Below are positions 1-12,100 of a stretch of DNA of 64,000 nucleotides, in pieces. Source of the stretch: Pithys albifrons albifrons (lineage: Eukaryota; Chordata; Aves; Passeriformes; Thamnophilidae); NCBI RefSeq assembly GCF_047495875.1, contig NC_092463.1, forward strand, positions 33,111,724-33,175,723. The letters are read 5' to 3'. The position numbers were made by a program, and so were the translations under genes. The number at the start of each line of letters is the position of its first letter. Position 1 is the first letter of the stretch. The notes below the pieces were generated by a model. The model worked only from the letters and a program-made list of their open reading frames with translations. It ran no database searches and had not been told where the DNA came from.

Positions 1-3000
1 CCAAACATCTGTCTGAATTCACTCAAAGAACCCTGTTAGTATTTGTCTATCAAATTTGAATGCAAACTACTGCAGGCCTTTTAGAGATCACCACTCAAAC
101 CTCAGACACCTGCTCCTCATTGACCTCCAACTTTTTCTGGAAGACGATGGAGAGGGAAATCCTCTGAAAAATATTTTTCTAAATAGCCTTAAAGAATGCA
201 CTTCCCTAAAACCAAAATGCAGGATGAGACAACATAGTGAAGAATCATTGTCCAAGGTCCTTAGCACACTACTGCCATACTTAAAAAACCCAAGATCTTT
301 AAATGTAATTTTATTTTGCTATTGGTCTACAGCGTAATTCTAAAAAGTAAGAGCTACCACACAATAATGTTCTGACCCTGAAGTTAACACTTACTGCAAG
401 GAAGCTCTAAGAGTCATCTAGAACTTTCTGAAGTGCCAACCCATCCAAGATACCACCCAGGCAAAGGAAGACTGGGCTGTACCTGTTGGAATGCAGCACA
501 ATCCCAGGGTTTATGTGCCCATCACATCTTTATGTGCTACAGTTTGCACTGGTTGCCAGCCTTAGGTGCATACAGACTAACAACTGCAGGGGAACTTTGT
601 ATCCATTTTGCAGTGGGTGTTGAGCTACAGAGAGCACTCAGCCCTCTGGACAACTGGTGGACAGTTTCGCTTTGACTGTGACTCCATCAGAGTGAAATCA
701 GTTTGAGTCCACTAATATTACACTCAAGTGTAACTCACAAGGCAATTTTGCACCAAAACACTCATCCTTGTCAATAACTCAAATTAAGACACAGAACCAC
801 ACCAAAAACACTGAAGGAACTAATTTTTCTCAGTAGCACAATTCATTTTTTTAATTTTACCTCTATAAAAACATTTTACTCTGAGACAACAATCTTTTAA
901 CGTCCTTGCTAACAATGAGGTTGAAGTGGAAGAAAAAGAAATACAGAGGATGGGATCATTTGAGGATGGGATCTGTTACAAATTAACAGGAACATAATAA
1001 GCCAGTGAACTTAACAATGCAGCATAATGTGCTTAATACAGCCTGAAACAGAATACTGGAGGGAAAAAAAGCAAAATACAAACCCAAACCGCAACCAGTC
1101 AACCACAAAAACCACAAACAAACAAATCAACCAACCAAGGAAAACACTAAGAACTTTAGTTTGGCAGGCAATCAGAAAAAGCTCAAGGCCTCACAACATG
1201 TCAGTTGCCTAGGAAGAGCTCTGTTCTCCACAAGACAAAGACCCTCGCTGTTCCAGGGTTAAAGAGAGAGAGTGTACGGTCTGTAACTGTAGAATTATCC
1301 TCAGGGAAAAGAGAAGCAGGAATAGAAACAGGTCCCTGAGGTAAGGTTCTTTTACACTGCAGCAGATTTATGGGTTTTACCAGCAGAGTGTATTACTAAG
1401 TCAACCTGCAGATGAGTTAAAGTCCTGTTTACAAAAATAAAACAAACAAACCCAAAAACCACACCAAGCCGCCTACATCACATAAAAGTACAGAGGAATT
1501 GCATACATGAAAGAGAACAGTGAGAAACTGACCCTCCTCTATGCCTTAGCACAGAACACTGAATCACACAGGCTTGAAATCCTTGGATTATGAAACTGTA
1601 AAAAAAATATTCCTCCATACTTTTTATAAGGCTCAAAATTACCACTGAGTCAATAATCAGCAATTTTTTGTTTCTTTAAAATATAGGGAAACCTGACAGC
1701 TACAGAGGCCATTAGACTGGCTGGAAACTCACAACGGGGGTCCTGACACTACCCAGTTGCTTTTGTGAGGAAAACTGCAACAGCACTGCATGGCAATATT
1801 TTTCATCATATTTCATCACTTCTACAAATTTGTTTATTCCTCAGTAGAAATACCGACTACCTACACTTTTTTATAGCCAAACAAACCCCTGTGTTATATT
1901 CTCTGGGACCAAACATTCATCCCAGTAGCACAAGATTTTTAGCTCAGAATTACAAAGAGTTCCTTTCCTACAAATAACTTTACTTTAGAGCTGTGTCTGG
2001 AAGAAATACCCAGGAGACAGTCCTAATAATTCACACCTTCACACGTTGCGCTGTACGTTCAGCAAACACTCTGAGAAAAGCATTCGCAGCCCATGACGAG
2101 CACACATGGTTACTGCTTTGTGAGATTCCGGCCCTTTCCCTGCTCCAGGAGGCGCAGCTGGGCAGCGCGGGACCCGCCAGTGGGAGGGCCGCCGGCACCA
2201 CCTGCGGGTTGGGCCCTTACGGCATTAGTTCATCGCCCTGGATGGACACACGGATGGGTGGGTGGATGGATTCTTAAATGCGTAGTTTTAGTTCTTCCCT
2301 AAGTTCTAAAATCTTTAGTTAAATATGATGGGAAGTTCTCCTCCAATAATCAAAATACTGCCATTTCATGTTTCATCTGAATAATAACCACTCTATTTTA
2401 TTGGGTAACTAAATCTAAATAACATAAGGATTAAAAGTTTTGTTTTCATATAATTAACAAAATATGCAGTTGGTAAAGTTACTTCTTTAAGCTAGAAAAT
2501 ACTTAGGACAACCTGTTTGAAAGTTACCAAATTCAATCCCAAAGACTTGAGGGGGAAATGAGGAACAAAAGCACTTAAGTAGGTGAGGACAGAAATGCAC
2601 AGCCATCCAAAATATAAAAAACCTCAAGCTCTTTCCAAGGAAGTAACTGAAAAAGAGTCAGACAGGAAGTTGCTACGCAGCAATAACGCTGTTCACCTCT
2701 TTAATGGGATGCTTTCCGTACAAGTGTCTCAAGTTAAATCAGGAGGAAAGTTGGCAAAATACAATGAAGGAATAACAATAAATATCACTAAACAATTCTA
2801 CACTAAACAATTAGGGATTATTAAAAAACATTGCAGTCCCCAGCACTGTGAAAAACAGGTTCCTCTATTGTCTAGAAACTGAAAAGATTAAATTAACTCT
2901 GGCTGTATAAAAACCATTTCTCTTTTTCCATTGCACAGACAGCCTTGAAAAAATAAAAGAAAAATAAACAGGGCTATGACAAGTGGTTACACATCAGCTC

Positions 3001-3539
3001 TACTGAGTAGGCTCAGTAACCTTCACCATACATATTTTTCTGTACTGATCTCCATGTACTTCCCACGCAATACATTGCACAAGCTGTCTACCCTTTCAGT
3101 CACAATTTTTACTCTCAAGGCCTGAATTAAACCTCCTCCTTCTTAACAATGTTTTTCTTCTTGTCCTGCCTAAAATGGACCTGCTTGCAGCAACCATTCT
3201 CCTTAAAGAAACATTGCTATCCAGATCTGTTCAGTGTCCTTTTTGCTAGACAGAGAAAAAAAAATTAAAAAGGAAGGAAAAACCCATCAAAAAAGCCCCA
3301 CAAAAAGCAGGTCCTTCAGCCTGTCTTCTTAGGTCATATCTTCTAGACTTGGTATCTTTCTTTCTTCCTTCCCTCTGAACTTTCCCCAGCTGGCCCAAAT
3401 CTTGCAAAGAGAGAACCAGTTCTTCAGCATGATTGCATTCTTAATTGACACGCTCTCATCCATTAAGCTGACATTTCCCATCTATAAAATTGCAGCTTAA
3501 TCAGTCACACACCTCTACAGATTTTTACTATGTAAATGT

Positions 3540-3790
3540 AGTCCTATTATATTTGACCTTGAATTACACCTTACTGCAGGCTGTTTCTCCCATTTGTTGA
3601 GACTGTGTTCTGTGCTCCACCCTCCTGCCAGTTCAGCACTGTCTGCAAATTTTAACACTGTGTATTTTAATCTTTCATCAGAATTATTAATAGAAACACT
3701 GAACATGAGCAGATACAGAAGGAAGCCTTGTAGAACCCTGTTTAACAAACACCAGTTTGACACTGAACCTTCACAGCAGGGAAACGCCTG
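3540..3790 (-). repeat. Ancient CR1/L3-like LINE fragment, antisense
   Basis: The plus strand reads like the antisense of the old amniote CR1/L3 reverse-transcriptase region: a 'ctgcaaattt' segment, then an attempt at 'cattaataaa..ttgaac', then 'agaaccctg'. That order is typical of old CR1 copies. It is heavily diverged, with no usable frame left. This is recognised by eye; a repeat-library alignment would settle its limits. Confidence 0.45.
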
Positions 3791-6700
3791 AGAAGGAAAG
3801 CTCTTCACACCTCATTCATAATTAAGTACAGTACAAATTGATTTACATTCATTTAAGTAAGTTTTTTCGAGTTGCTTTTGAGAACACTAACTTAAAATAT
3901 CAAAAGATTAATTGGTTTCACGAACCAGAAATCTATTCTTCTTCTATCTGCACAAGTTCTGTTGCAGTGTTCCAAACGAAATCAAACATTCACATTTGAA
4001 AAATGCAAGCTTTTGTTACTGTGCCTGTGAATTGCTTTTTGCAGTTGCTTAGAATGTAAAGATTTAGCTTATAATAATTAGGATAAATTTAATGCTGACA
4101 TCACTAGATGTTCTCTTAGATCAGTTCTATATGTCCGTGGACTACAAGAACGAAGATATAATAAACACTAAATAAATGTGATGGCATCTTGAAACTACCA
4201 ATACCTAAAATCCATCTGTTAACCTCCATTCTTTAACAGTAAAATATAATATACTGCAACCAATGTCCAACACCAGAAAAGCAACACTGAAACAGACCTG
4301 CCAATTCCAACCACACTGAAGCAGTAGCATCATCACATGCACACTCAGTGAAACACTGAATAGAAAGTTAAAAGAATACATCATAAATTGTAAGTGCAAT
4401 AAACATAAAGGACAAAGAAAAATTCCTTAAACTGCCCACAAAAGGACGTGGTCAAGGACCATCAAAATAAAACCCAGTATCATGTCAAGTTTCAGAAAGT
4501 TGTTTGTTTTAATATGTTGTATCTCATACCAATTTTAGTATTCTGATAGTACATAAAATTCTAAGCAAGTTAGAGGAGTTAGACTAAAAATGTGGGAATT
4601 ATATTGGGCCAATGTCAATTGGACCTTTTCCTTTCAGTACTATAATTCCACATTTTACTAAAAATGAGTAATTGCAACTGCATTTTATTCATTTTACATC
4701 GCATAGATGAGCTAAAGCTGACAGAAACAACAGAAAATTATTCAAGATGACAGATCTACAAAGATCTGCCATTTGGTAAACCAGCTGGTCATAATTAGAC
4801 AGATTCATTTTTGAAGGGAGGACATAAAATCTTCAGTAAACAAGCCAGTTAAATCAACATGCACACTAGTTACAAAAAGAAATAACAAGTGGAAGATTCT
4901 TTTCCCTCTTGACCAGGAATAAGAACACTCTTCCTCATGTTTTCTAAACCAATTCAGTGTTTGAGAGAGGCAGCATTTTGTATCAAGTGTTGAGCTGGGG
5001 AGTTACTTGGAGAGCTACCTCCTTAAGAGCTCACAGAAATCATGAAAACTTTTATCTCTAAGACCCTGAGTCACAGCTGTATCTGCCATGCAGGGTACCA
5101 AATCAACTATTTATAAACAAACAACACCCTGACCTCCTTCTACATTAGCACACAGCCAAGGTGAGGAGAACTGACTCATCAGGTACTGGGTCTTCACAGG
5201 CTTTGCAAGTAACACAGCTCATCAACCGTGACTAAAACCAAAGAATTACAGGACCCCTGCAGTATGTAAAGCACGTAATGTGGTATCCAGTCTTCACATG
5301 TACACATAAAACTGAGAACCAAATGTGCCACCACAACACATTCTTCTCCCTATTGTACAGGTCAGAAATAATATCCTCCTGTAGCTTCAAACACAGCCTT
5401 AGGAACCACTAAATTAAAACATCCAAACAACAAAATTTATAATTAACAGTGGTTTTAAATGAATGCAATTGATTAAAAAACAGAGCTGCCAAAATGTTAT
5501 GGAATTTAATGCAAATTTCTACTTCACTGTTAAAAAAAATTTTTTTTCAAATATGTCAGATTCTCAGCACACAGAAAGTAAAGTGAACGTGGCAAGATCA
5601 TCACTCTCCTTGTTATTACCCAGCTTTCCAGGTTTACCATTCACACATCACTACTTGAGATGATTTGCCCCCTGTTACTGAAAGACAGCAGGGTCTTCTC
5701 TCACACAAACCACTTACTCTGGGCCAAGCACCCTCTCATTGAGGTAGGGCACTCGCGTAATACCACTCACTTTGCTGGTGGAAACACCAAGGAACTAGGA
5801 ATAAAGGGTGGTAACTCCCTGTCAGATAAGAGCTGGCCACACAGGTGAAAGAAGGAGATCCTCCCTGCTCCAGAGTGGTGAACTTAGCTTAGCTCATTAA
5901 GCATCGACAGCTGCAGGCTGGCACAGCTGCTGATGCCGTGGCTGGATTGCTGCGAGCCAGTCTCATTCCAGCTGCTAAGTACAAGATTTCTGGCAGGTGT
6001 GCTAAAAGACTGTACAGTGCTTAACATCAAAACCCTCCAGTGAAGGAAGAGCATTACACTTGAACAGTCTTTAGTAGTTCTGGGAAAATCTTAGCTATTG
6101 CTTCACTTTTGAAGACCCAACCCATATGAGCCTTGGGCAAAAATAAATAAAGTCACTGTGCTAGACTAAGATGAAGAGTACATCCAAGTCAATAACACAG
6201 TGATCAGGCAGAACGTATTGTAAGCTGTGCCAGTAGAAAAAAATTGTAATTGCTTCCTGAAGTACTTCAAACAACAATCCAGGCAAAACCACACATATAC
6301 AACATGGTTTCCTTTCTGAGTGCATCTTTTCACTTATGAAGTGGGTCCTGTTGAGTCAACAGTACCAGAGAGAACACAGAGAGTAATGTATATCAACTTT
6401 GTAAGAAAGAGCTGAATGACTTGGAAAAATAAGTCCAGGGTAGAAGTTTCCTCAGATAATACATACAAGTGCTGATTTCCCCCGTATGCCTCTGTGGCTT
6501 ATGAGGGAAAGCTATTGTTTCACATCCAAACCTGTGTGCACACATTAGTGTGAACTCAGCAATTTATAATGCTTACATGTGAAATCACTGGCCATCGCTC
6601 TAGTAACTGTACCAACCCAGATGCAACTTTCAGCTCCCAAAACATGAGTGATAAAATGTGTCTAAATACAATGACAAAATTAGTATTCACATTTTTTAAA

Positions 6701-7280
6701 TGCACCAGCAACTGTGGGAGTTCTAACACAGATGAACTACTGGTTGGGTTCCATTGAAGCCATGGCATCATAAAAGTCAAAGTGAATCTAATCAACATGA
6801 TGCTCGAAATGGGGTAGCAGCTGGTCCATCTACATTAGTACTCCCAGTGCTGCCAACCACCAATTAGTATTGGGTCATCATTGTAATCTCTCTGCCAATC
6901 CCAATTTCTACAGCCATAATTTCTATGTTGCAACAATGCTAACGGAAGCAAGACAATCTGGATGTAGTACTGTCAAAGCATTTTTTATGGAAACTCTTTT
7001 TAAAGACTCAGTGTTGACCTTATAGCTTATAGAAACATTTCACCATCTTCACAGGAAACTGCAGATGTAGTTGTAGCACACTCTGGCATATCTGTGCTAC
7101 TTGTAATTTGCTAAAATATTTTATAACTGGTCGAAGCACAATCGCCAACTGGTACTAATGACAAATATATGTTCCAGTGAATCACAGATACCTATTACAT
7201 GAGACGAGCTATGTTACCATGTCTTCACTGTCAGAACCGCAGACTGGACAAGAGACATGGTCATGTCAACTTCTGACTAT

Positions 7281-7345
7281 AGAGTCGCTAAGGTTGGCAA
7301 AGATCTCTAAGATCATCCGAGCCCAACCATTAAATCAGTCGTGCC
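7281..7345 (-). repeat. Short CR1 3'-end fragment
   Basis: The plus strand carries an 'aggttggcaaagatctctaa..atcat' stretch followed by 'cccaaccattaa'. This is the antisense of the conserved CR1 3' tail (sense 'ggtcccttccaacc'). Only about 65 bases are left. It lies in AVEN intron 1, a little over 200 bases from the CpG island. Confidence 0.65.
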
Positions 7346-7815
7346 AAAAAGATTCAGCAATTCTTCATGTCTGTTTCTACAAAGAGATGCATTTTTTCGG
7401 ATACATTTTTCAAACAAGGTTTTTATCTCTTCAACGCCATATTATAAACGTATTTCGGCCAGAACACCCCTAAGTAGCTGCACCAAGGCACACAGGTGCT
7501 GAGCTGTCCCGGGGCAGGGCAGTGCGGGGCTGGCCCGGGAGGTACCGCCGGCAGTCCCGGTGCACCCTACGGCCCTGCCGCACCCCGCCACACTGCCGGG
7601 AGAGCGGCGGGAGAGCCCCGGGAGAGAGCTGCCAGCCCAGCTCCACCTCGGGAGGGGCTGGCCCGGGAGAGAGCTGCCAGCCCAGGCTCCACCTCGGGAA
7701 AGGGAGGGAAGAGGAGGGTTGGGTTACGCCCCCACCCCCAGGGCCACCCCGGGCCCCGCCGCGCTCAGCTCCGCCCGGCCGCGCCCCGCGCAGGGCGGGT
7801 TCTGCTCCCGCCTAC

Positions 7816-8052
7816 CCGCCGGTGCTGGGGCGCGCAAGGCGGCGGCGCTGCCCCGCGCCCTCGGGGCTCTCGCCTGCCCCGGCCCCCGCCTCCTCGCTGT
7901 CCGCAGGCGCCGCCTCTTCCCCGGCCTCCACCGCGACCGTGGCCGTCCCCGCCGCTGCCTTCTGCCGCTGCCTCGGCCGCGCTGCTGGGGCGCCGCCGGC
8001 CGTGCCGCACTCCTTCCCTGCGGGCCCGGCTGCCGCCCCGCTCCGCCTGCAT
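7816..8052 (-). CDS. AVEN: AVEN exon 1, Arg/Gly-rich N-terminus of cell-death regulator Aven (partial gene)
   Basis: The minus-strand frame begins with MQAERGG, the same first residues as mammalian AVEN. It continues as a low-complexity Arg/Gly segment with RG and RGG motifs at about residues 38-65 (for example GRGGGRGRGG). A 5' splice site reading CGG|GTAGGC after codon 79 is the best donor in the exon; the frame otherwise runs on to a stop near 7765. In the family, Aven inhibits apoptosis by binding BCL-xL and APAF1, activates ATM, and its RGG region binds G-quadruplex RNA. Later exons lie outside the window. Position and orientation upstream of the CHRM5 coding exon match mammals. The donor choice is less certain than the start. 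The exon encodes more Ala and Pro and some Cys near its end, so the sequence is diverging quickly. Confidence 0.8.
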
Positions 8053-8178
8053 GGCCGGGCTGCGCCTGCCGGGCCGCCGGCGCCCGCCCCGCCCACTGCC
8101 GGAAAGGGCCCGTTCGCCGCCGTGGCGGAGAAATGGCAGAGCGCTCGCCCCCAGCAGCGCCTCCTACCGGCGGCGCCG

Positions 8179-8298
8179 GGGACAGCCCCGCACATGCCGG
8201 CGATAACCCGCCCTTCCCGGGAATAATCCGCCCCTCCCGGGACAGCCCCGCACATTCCGGGGTCAATCCACACCTCCCGGGACAGTCCCGGGCAGGGT
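8179..8298. repeat. 20-bp tandem repeat, six units, in the AVEN upstream CpG island
   Basis: Six consecutive 20-base units begin at 8179, 8199, 8219, 8239, 8259 and 8279, with no length change. Units 1 and 4 are nearly identical (gggacagccccgcacat, then g or t, then cc). Units 2, 3 and 5 form a second class with the core 'taa/aat-ccgccc-tccc'. The last unit is partly degenerate. Each unit starts at a CCC|GGG junction. The array begins 127 bases upstream of the AVEN start codon on the minus strand, where the promoter or 5'UTR would be. Its function is unknown. Confidence 0.85.
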
Positions 8299-8453
8299 CC
8301 GCGGGACGCTCTGCCCCTGTACCCTCTGCAGGTCTCAACGAGCAAGGAATGGAAAATGCACATGTATTAAAAATTTAAAAAAACCCCAAACAACCGTCAA
8401 CAAATACTTGTTTAATGTTTAGAAAACGGCATGCTTAGCTAAAGCCATGTGAG

Positions 8454-9190
8454 TCATGGAATTGTTTAGGTTGGAGAAAACCTTGAATGTCATAGTGTCC
8501 GACAGTTACCCCAGCGCTGCCATATCCAGCACTAAAGCATGTTCATAAGCACCACATCTACACATCTGTCAAACACCTCTAGGAATGATGATTCCACTGC
8601 TTCCCTGGGTAGCCTGTTCCGATGCCTGACCACCCTTTTGGTGAAGTCTTCCTGATATCTAATCCAAGCCTCCTCTGGTGCAACTTGAGGCCATGTCTTG
8701 TTGCTTGCTACCAGGTTGGAAAGAACAAGCCCCACCTCACCACAACCATCTTCCAGAGAGCAATAAATTCTTCCCTGAGGCTTTTTCTACAGGTTAAACA
8801 ATCCCAGCTCCCTCAGCCTCTGGTCATAAGACCTGTGCCCCAGACCCATCACCAGTTCTGTGGCCCTTCTCTGGACATGCTCCAGCATCTTTCTTGAAGT
8901 GAGGGGCCCAGAACTGAACGCAGGGTTCGAAGTGTGGTCTCACCAGTGCCAAGTACAAGGGGGACAATCAGTGCCCCAGTCCTGCTGTTTCTGTCTGCAC
9001 TATTGCTGGTACAAGCCAGGATGGCATTGGCCTTCTTGGCCTCCTGGGCACACGCTGGCTCATGTTCAGCATCTGTTGACCAGCACCCCCAGCTCCTTTT
9101 CCACTGGGCAGCTTTCCAGCCACTCTTCCACCAGTCTGTAGCAGAACATGGGGCTGTTGTGACCCAAGTACAGAACCTTTGGTTTCTGTA
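8454..9190 (-). mobile_element. CR1 LINE fragment, 5'-truncated, antisense to the plus strand
   Basis: The plus strand follows the antisense of the avian CR1 3' half for about 735 bases. It starts at the tail (tcatggaattgtttaggttgg), then shows 'ttccctgggtagcctgttcc', 'cccttttggtgaag', 'gaggggcccagaactgaacgcag' and 'ggctgttgtgacccaagtacag'. The element therefore lies on the minus strand with its 3' end at 8454. It is mutated and its ORF2 remnant is broken by stops. It begins about 110 bases beyond the AVEN CpG island. Short open frames within it are remnants or shadows, not genes. Confidence 0.92.
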
Positions 9191-12100
9191 GCAAGTGAGG
9201 AGAAAAGTGACTGATTTCAGGCTGACGGTGTCACACAGAAGCCTGCACTACATGACCCTGGTGAGATGACTCTGCTGGGGGAGTGTTCTTCTCTGAGGAC
9301 AGAGCAGAGACACAGGAATAGCTTTGTGCCATAGTGCCAGGCTGGTTTGGCCTCTTCTTGAACTGAGCATCCACCCATGTGTCTTTGCAAAAGTTCACTA
9401 GTTTCCTAAACCCAGCTTGCCAGATCCCTCTTGAGCATGCAAGCTGTCATTTGACAACATATATTAAAACATTGATCTGGTTTTGAAGGGTTTTTAAACC
9501 CAGCAGCCCTTCCAGCAAAATGTGACCACAGCTCCCATTCTGTGAAATCATGGGCTGTACTTTCACTGCACTACCACTTGTGGTTAGGGCTGCTTAGTTC
9601 TGGGGCTGGGTATGCAGCAAATCAGTAAGATAACTTAGCAGATGAGCAAATAAATAAAATAAAAGAAGGCAGCGCTGGCAAGCATGTTGCAAACACATTG
9701 AAGCGATTCCCCTGCAGCCAGCACAGGTCTGGCAGACCCAGAATGAGATAGAGCTAATAAAACCTGGCAAACCCAAGCTGTGCCTGCATCTGTGGTGCAA
9801 TTAATCTGTGACACAAACAATCTGCCTGCAGATAACTGGAAGCTGACTATATGTACAAATGTAACAACTCAGGTTAATTAATACTTATAGATAGATTGAA
9901 AAAATATCATTATTATTTGGTAAATAGCAAATACCATTACAACTCACAGGGGTGGACATTATGCATCAAAAATTATGAGACATAGCAAAGTCATGACACG
10001 GTACATATGCATTTTGATTTTGTAATTTAATTTTGATCTCCATATTATTATTATCTCTTAGATAGACAATTAATATAAATTATGCTACCATAGCACACAG
10101 GAGTCCCACTCACTGGCATTATTGCCTTGAGTGATACACAAATAGGTGACAATAGGTAATGCCAAGAAGTCTTAACACAGGCCTATGAACCAAAAGATTA
10201 TAAAGTGTGACGGGGTGACAAGAATGGTCAACATGCCAAAAAGAGATCTTTGCATACTAGCAGCTTAGCTACTGTCAGCTTTTATAGACATCACAGGAAA
10301 ACAGCCCATTAGGGAGGGAAGGCTTTGCATGATGATAACAAGAGCACTTTTTATTAAGAAATTAATTGTAATTTCCATACCATTTTCCCAGTGTTTCTTC
10401 CACCCATGTGAGTTCAAAGCAAGAATTGTGTCAGGTCAACAATTTCTGCTTCTCCTGTTGCTCTGAAGTCTGCAATCCACATGGCAGTTTCGGCAGTCTT
10501 TCTTCCTAAATCCTAATGCTAGGGAAGGTAAGTGACCTAAGGGTAGGACCCACTTGCTACCTATGGCAAAGACAAAACATTACAGGCCAAAGCATCTAGA
10601 GAATTTTTAGTCTTCCCTCTTCTGAGAACAGTGTTGTCTTCTGGCAAAAAAAAGGGCAGATAGTTGAAACAAACTCCTATGTGGCTGTTCAAACCCAGAT
10701 GTTAGGCAAATGTTGAAGTTAGTGGATTTTTATCCATGTACTTGATAATCATAGCTGGTGCCTTTTTAAGATTGTGTCTAGCCCTAGCTGGTATCTTGCA
10801 ACTTGCATAAAAGTCATGAGCGCTGGCAGTGTTTCAGGTACATCAGCTGTTGAGGCCAGAGCACAGCCCCCTTCTAGGAGTACCATTGGCTATGTCAGAG
10901 TTTAGCTGACTGAATCCAAGGTCAGCTGCACTACTAATAAGACCTGTTGTGAAGATAGCCAGAAATGAGGGCCTCACTCTCCTCTTCCTTGGGAACTTCT
11001 TTTAAGCTGAGGCTCTACCTCTGTCCCTCACAGCAGCTACATCTACACCTGGTCTCTTATCTCCTTGATTCTGACTCAGATCCTGACTCAGACCTGCTGG
11101 CTGGGGTTTCTGGATTAGTCTTGGACCTTCCTCATCCCTACAGACTTGCTGTGCAATCACTGAACTATGTCTGACCTTCATCACTGTCTCCAGCCTTCTC
11201 AAGAACAAACATGTTTCTCCACATCCTGCTGCTTCTTGGTGAGGTCTTAGCTCCAACCTGCCTTGGCATTGTGCTCCACCTGTGGCTCACCTTCCCTTGC
11301 AAAGCAAATGGCCATCACTGCCCCTTGACACTGTCACACTAAACCCACTACCACTCTGCCATGCTTAAAAATTTAGTCACACATAACTTTCAATGTGCAA
11401 AAGAACTGTGCTGACTGTCCACAGAGGAAGAAGCATAAGCCACATGAGGCAGCAGAGATACAGACTCGTCTCTCACAGCTCAGTTACCTATCACAGCTTG
11501 GCACACCTTTGCTTCACATTAAATGAACTTCTACCCTTCGAGGTTGTGTAAAGGTTTGTAAAGTCAGCATGCCCAGCCATCAGGGCAACTCTGACCTGGA
11601 GAAGTCTTTGCAGAATGCAGAACCAGGATGAAATGTCTTTCTTTGCATAGGGCTCATTAGGACTGCTGTGTCTCTTCAGCTTTTCTTGCCTACCTAGACT
11701 GGCTCTGGAGGTTGGAGAGAGAGAGCCAAGCATACAGATGGTCAGCATGCACATACTATGAGTATTGCTAGTCTGCAAGGCCTATCCATGAACTAGAGTC
11801 CTGTTGAATTAGGTTCAATATATGCTGTGTATAAGCAGAATACAGATTCACAAACATTTAAACATAAGAAAGGAGATGACAGATACACAGATGGAGGAGA
11901 ACCATTTTGAGTAGTATGATAGGCAGAAGTCTCAGTACATCAGGAAACTTGCCATTATCCAGTTTCATCATAACTAGAGATAATCATTAGGTAAAGTTCA
12001 AGTAGTTAAAAGAAAGTAAAGGAAACAATGAAAGCAAGGTTGGAAGAGACACTTAGATCATGAAGTCCAACCCCCAACCCGGTACTGTAACCCCTAAACC

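Larger units (their letters stand above)
1..7815 (-). other. AVEN: Inferred AVEN intron 1 (partial, runs off the left edge)
   Basis: This stretch lies 3' of AVEN exon 1 on the minus strand. I looked for the acidic segment and the conserved Trp-Asp-Arg-Tyr segment encoded by downstream AVEN exons and recognised neither, so it is most simply the start of a long first intron. The mammalian AVEN gene is also very large. The DNA is AT-rich with scattered short open frames that look like chance. Visible landmarks are an A/C-rich low-complexity run near 1060-1140, a GC-rich patch near 2115-2250, an ancient CR1-like piece near 3540-3790 and a short CR1 tail near 7281-7345. The intron assignment is inference from synteny. 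Confidence 0.6.
7490..8345. promoter_or_regulatory. CpG island: AVEN promoter and exon 1, possible CHRM5 5' region
   Basis: Base composition changes abruptly from AT-rich to very GC-rich with dense CpG between about 7490 and 8345, then falls back to AT-rich by 8370. The island contains AVEN exon 1 on the minus strand and, 5' of the AVEN start, a 20-bp tandem repeat. In mammals AVEN and CHRM5 overlap and diverge, so an untranslated CHRM5 exon could begin near here on the plus strand. I cannot place one from sequence alone. Many long open frames cross the island on both strands because GC-rich DNA has few stop codons; only the AVEN frame has family support. Confidence 0.8.

Noticed and set aside
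7496..8378. Several 180-270-codon frames on both strands across the AVEN CpG island
   Set aside because: GC-rich DNA has few stops. The products are Pro/Arg/Ala-rich without family motifs, and only the MQAERG frame on the minus strand matches a known protein.
8532..9191. Short frames on both strands between 8.5 and 9.2 kb
   Set aside because: They fall wholly inside a decayed CR1 element.
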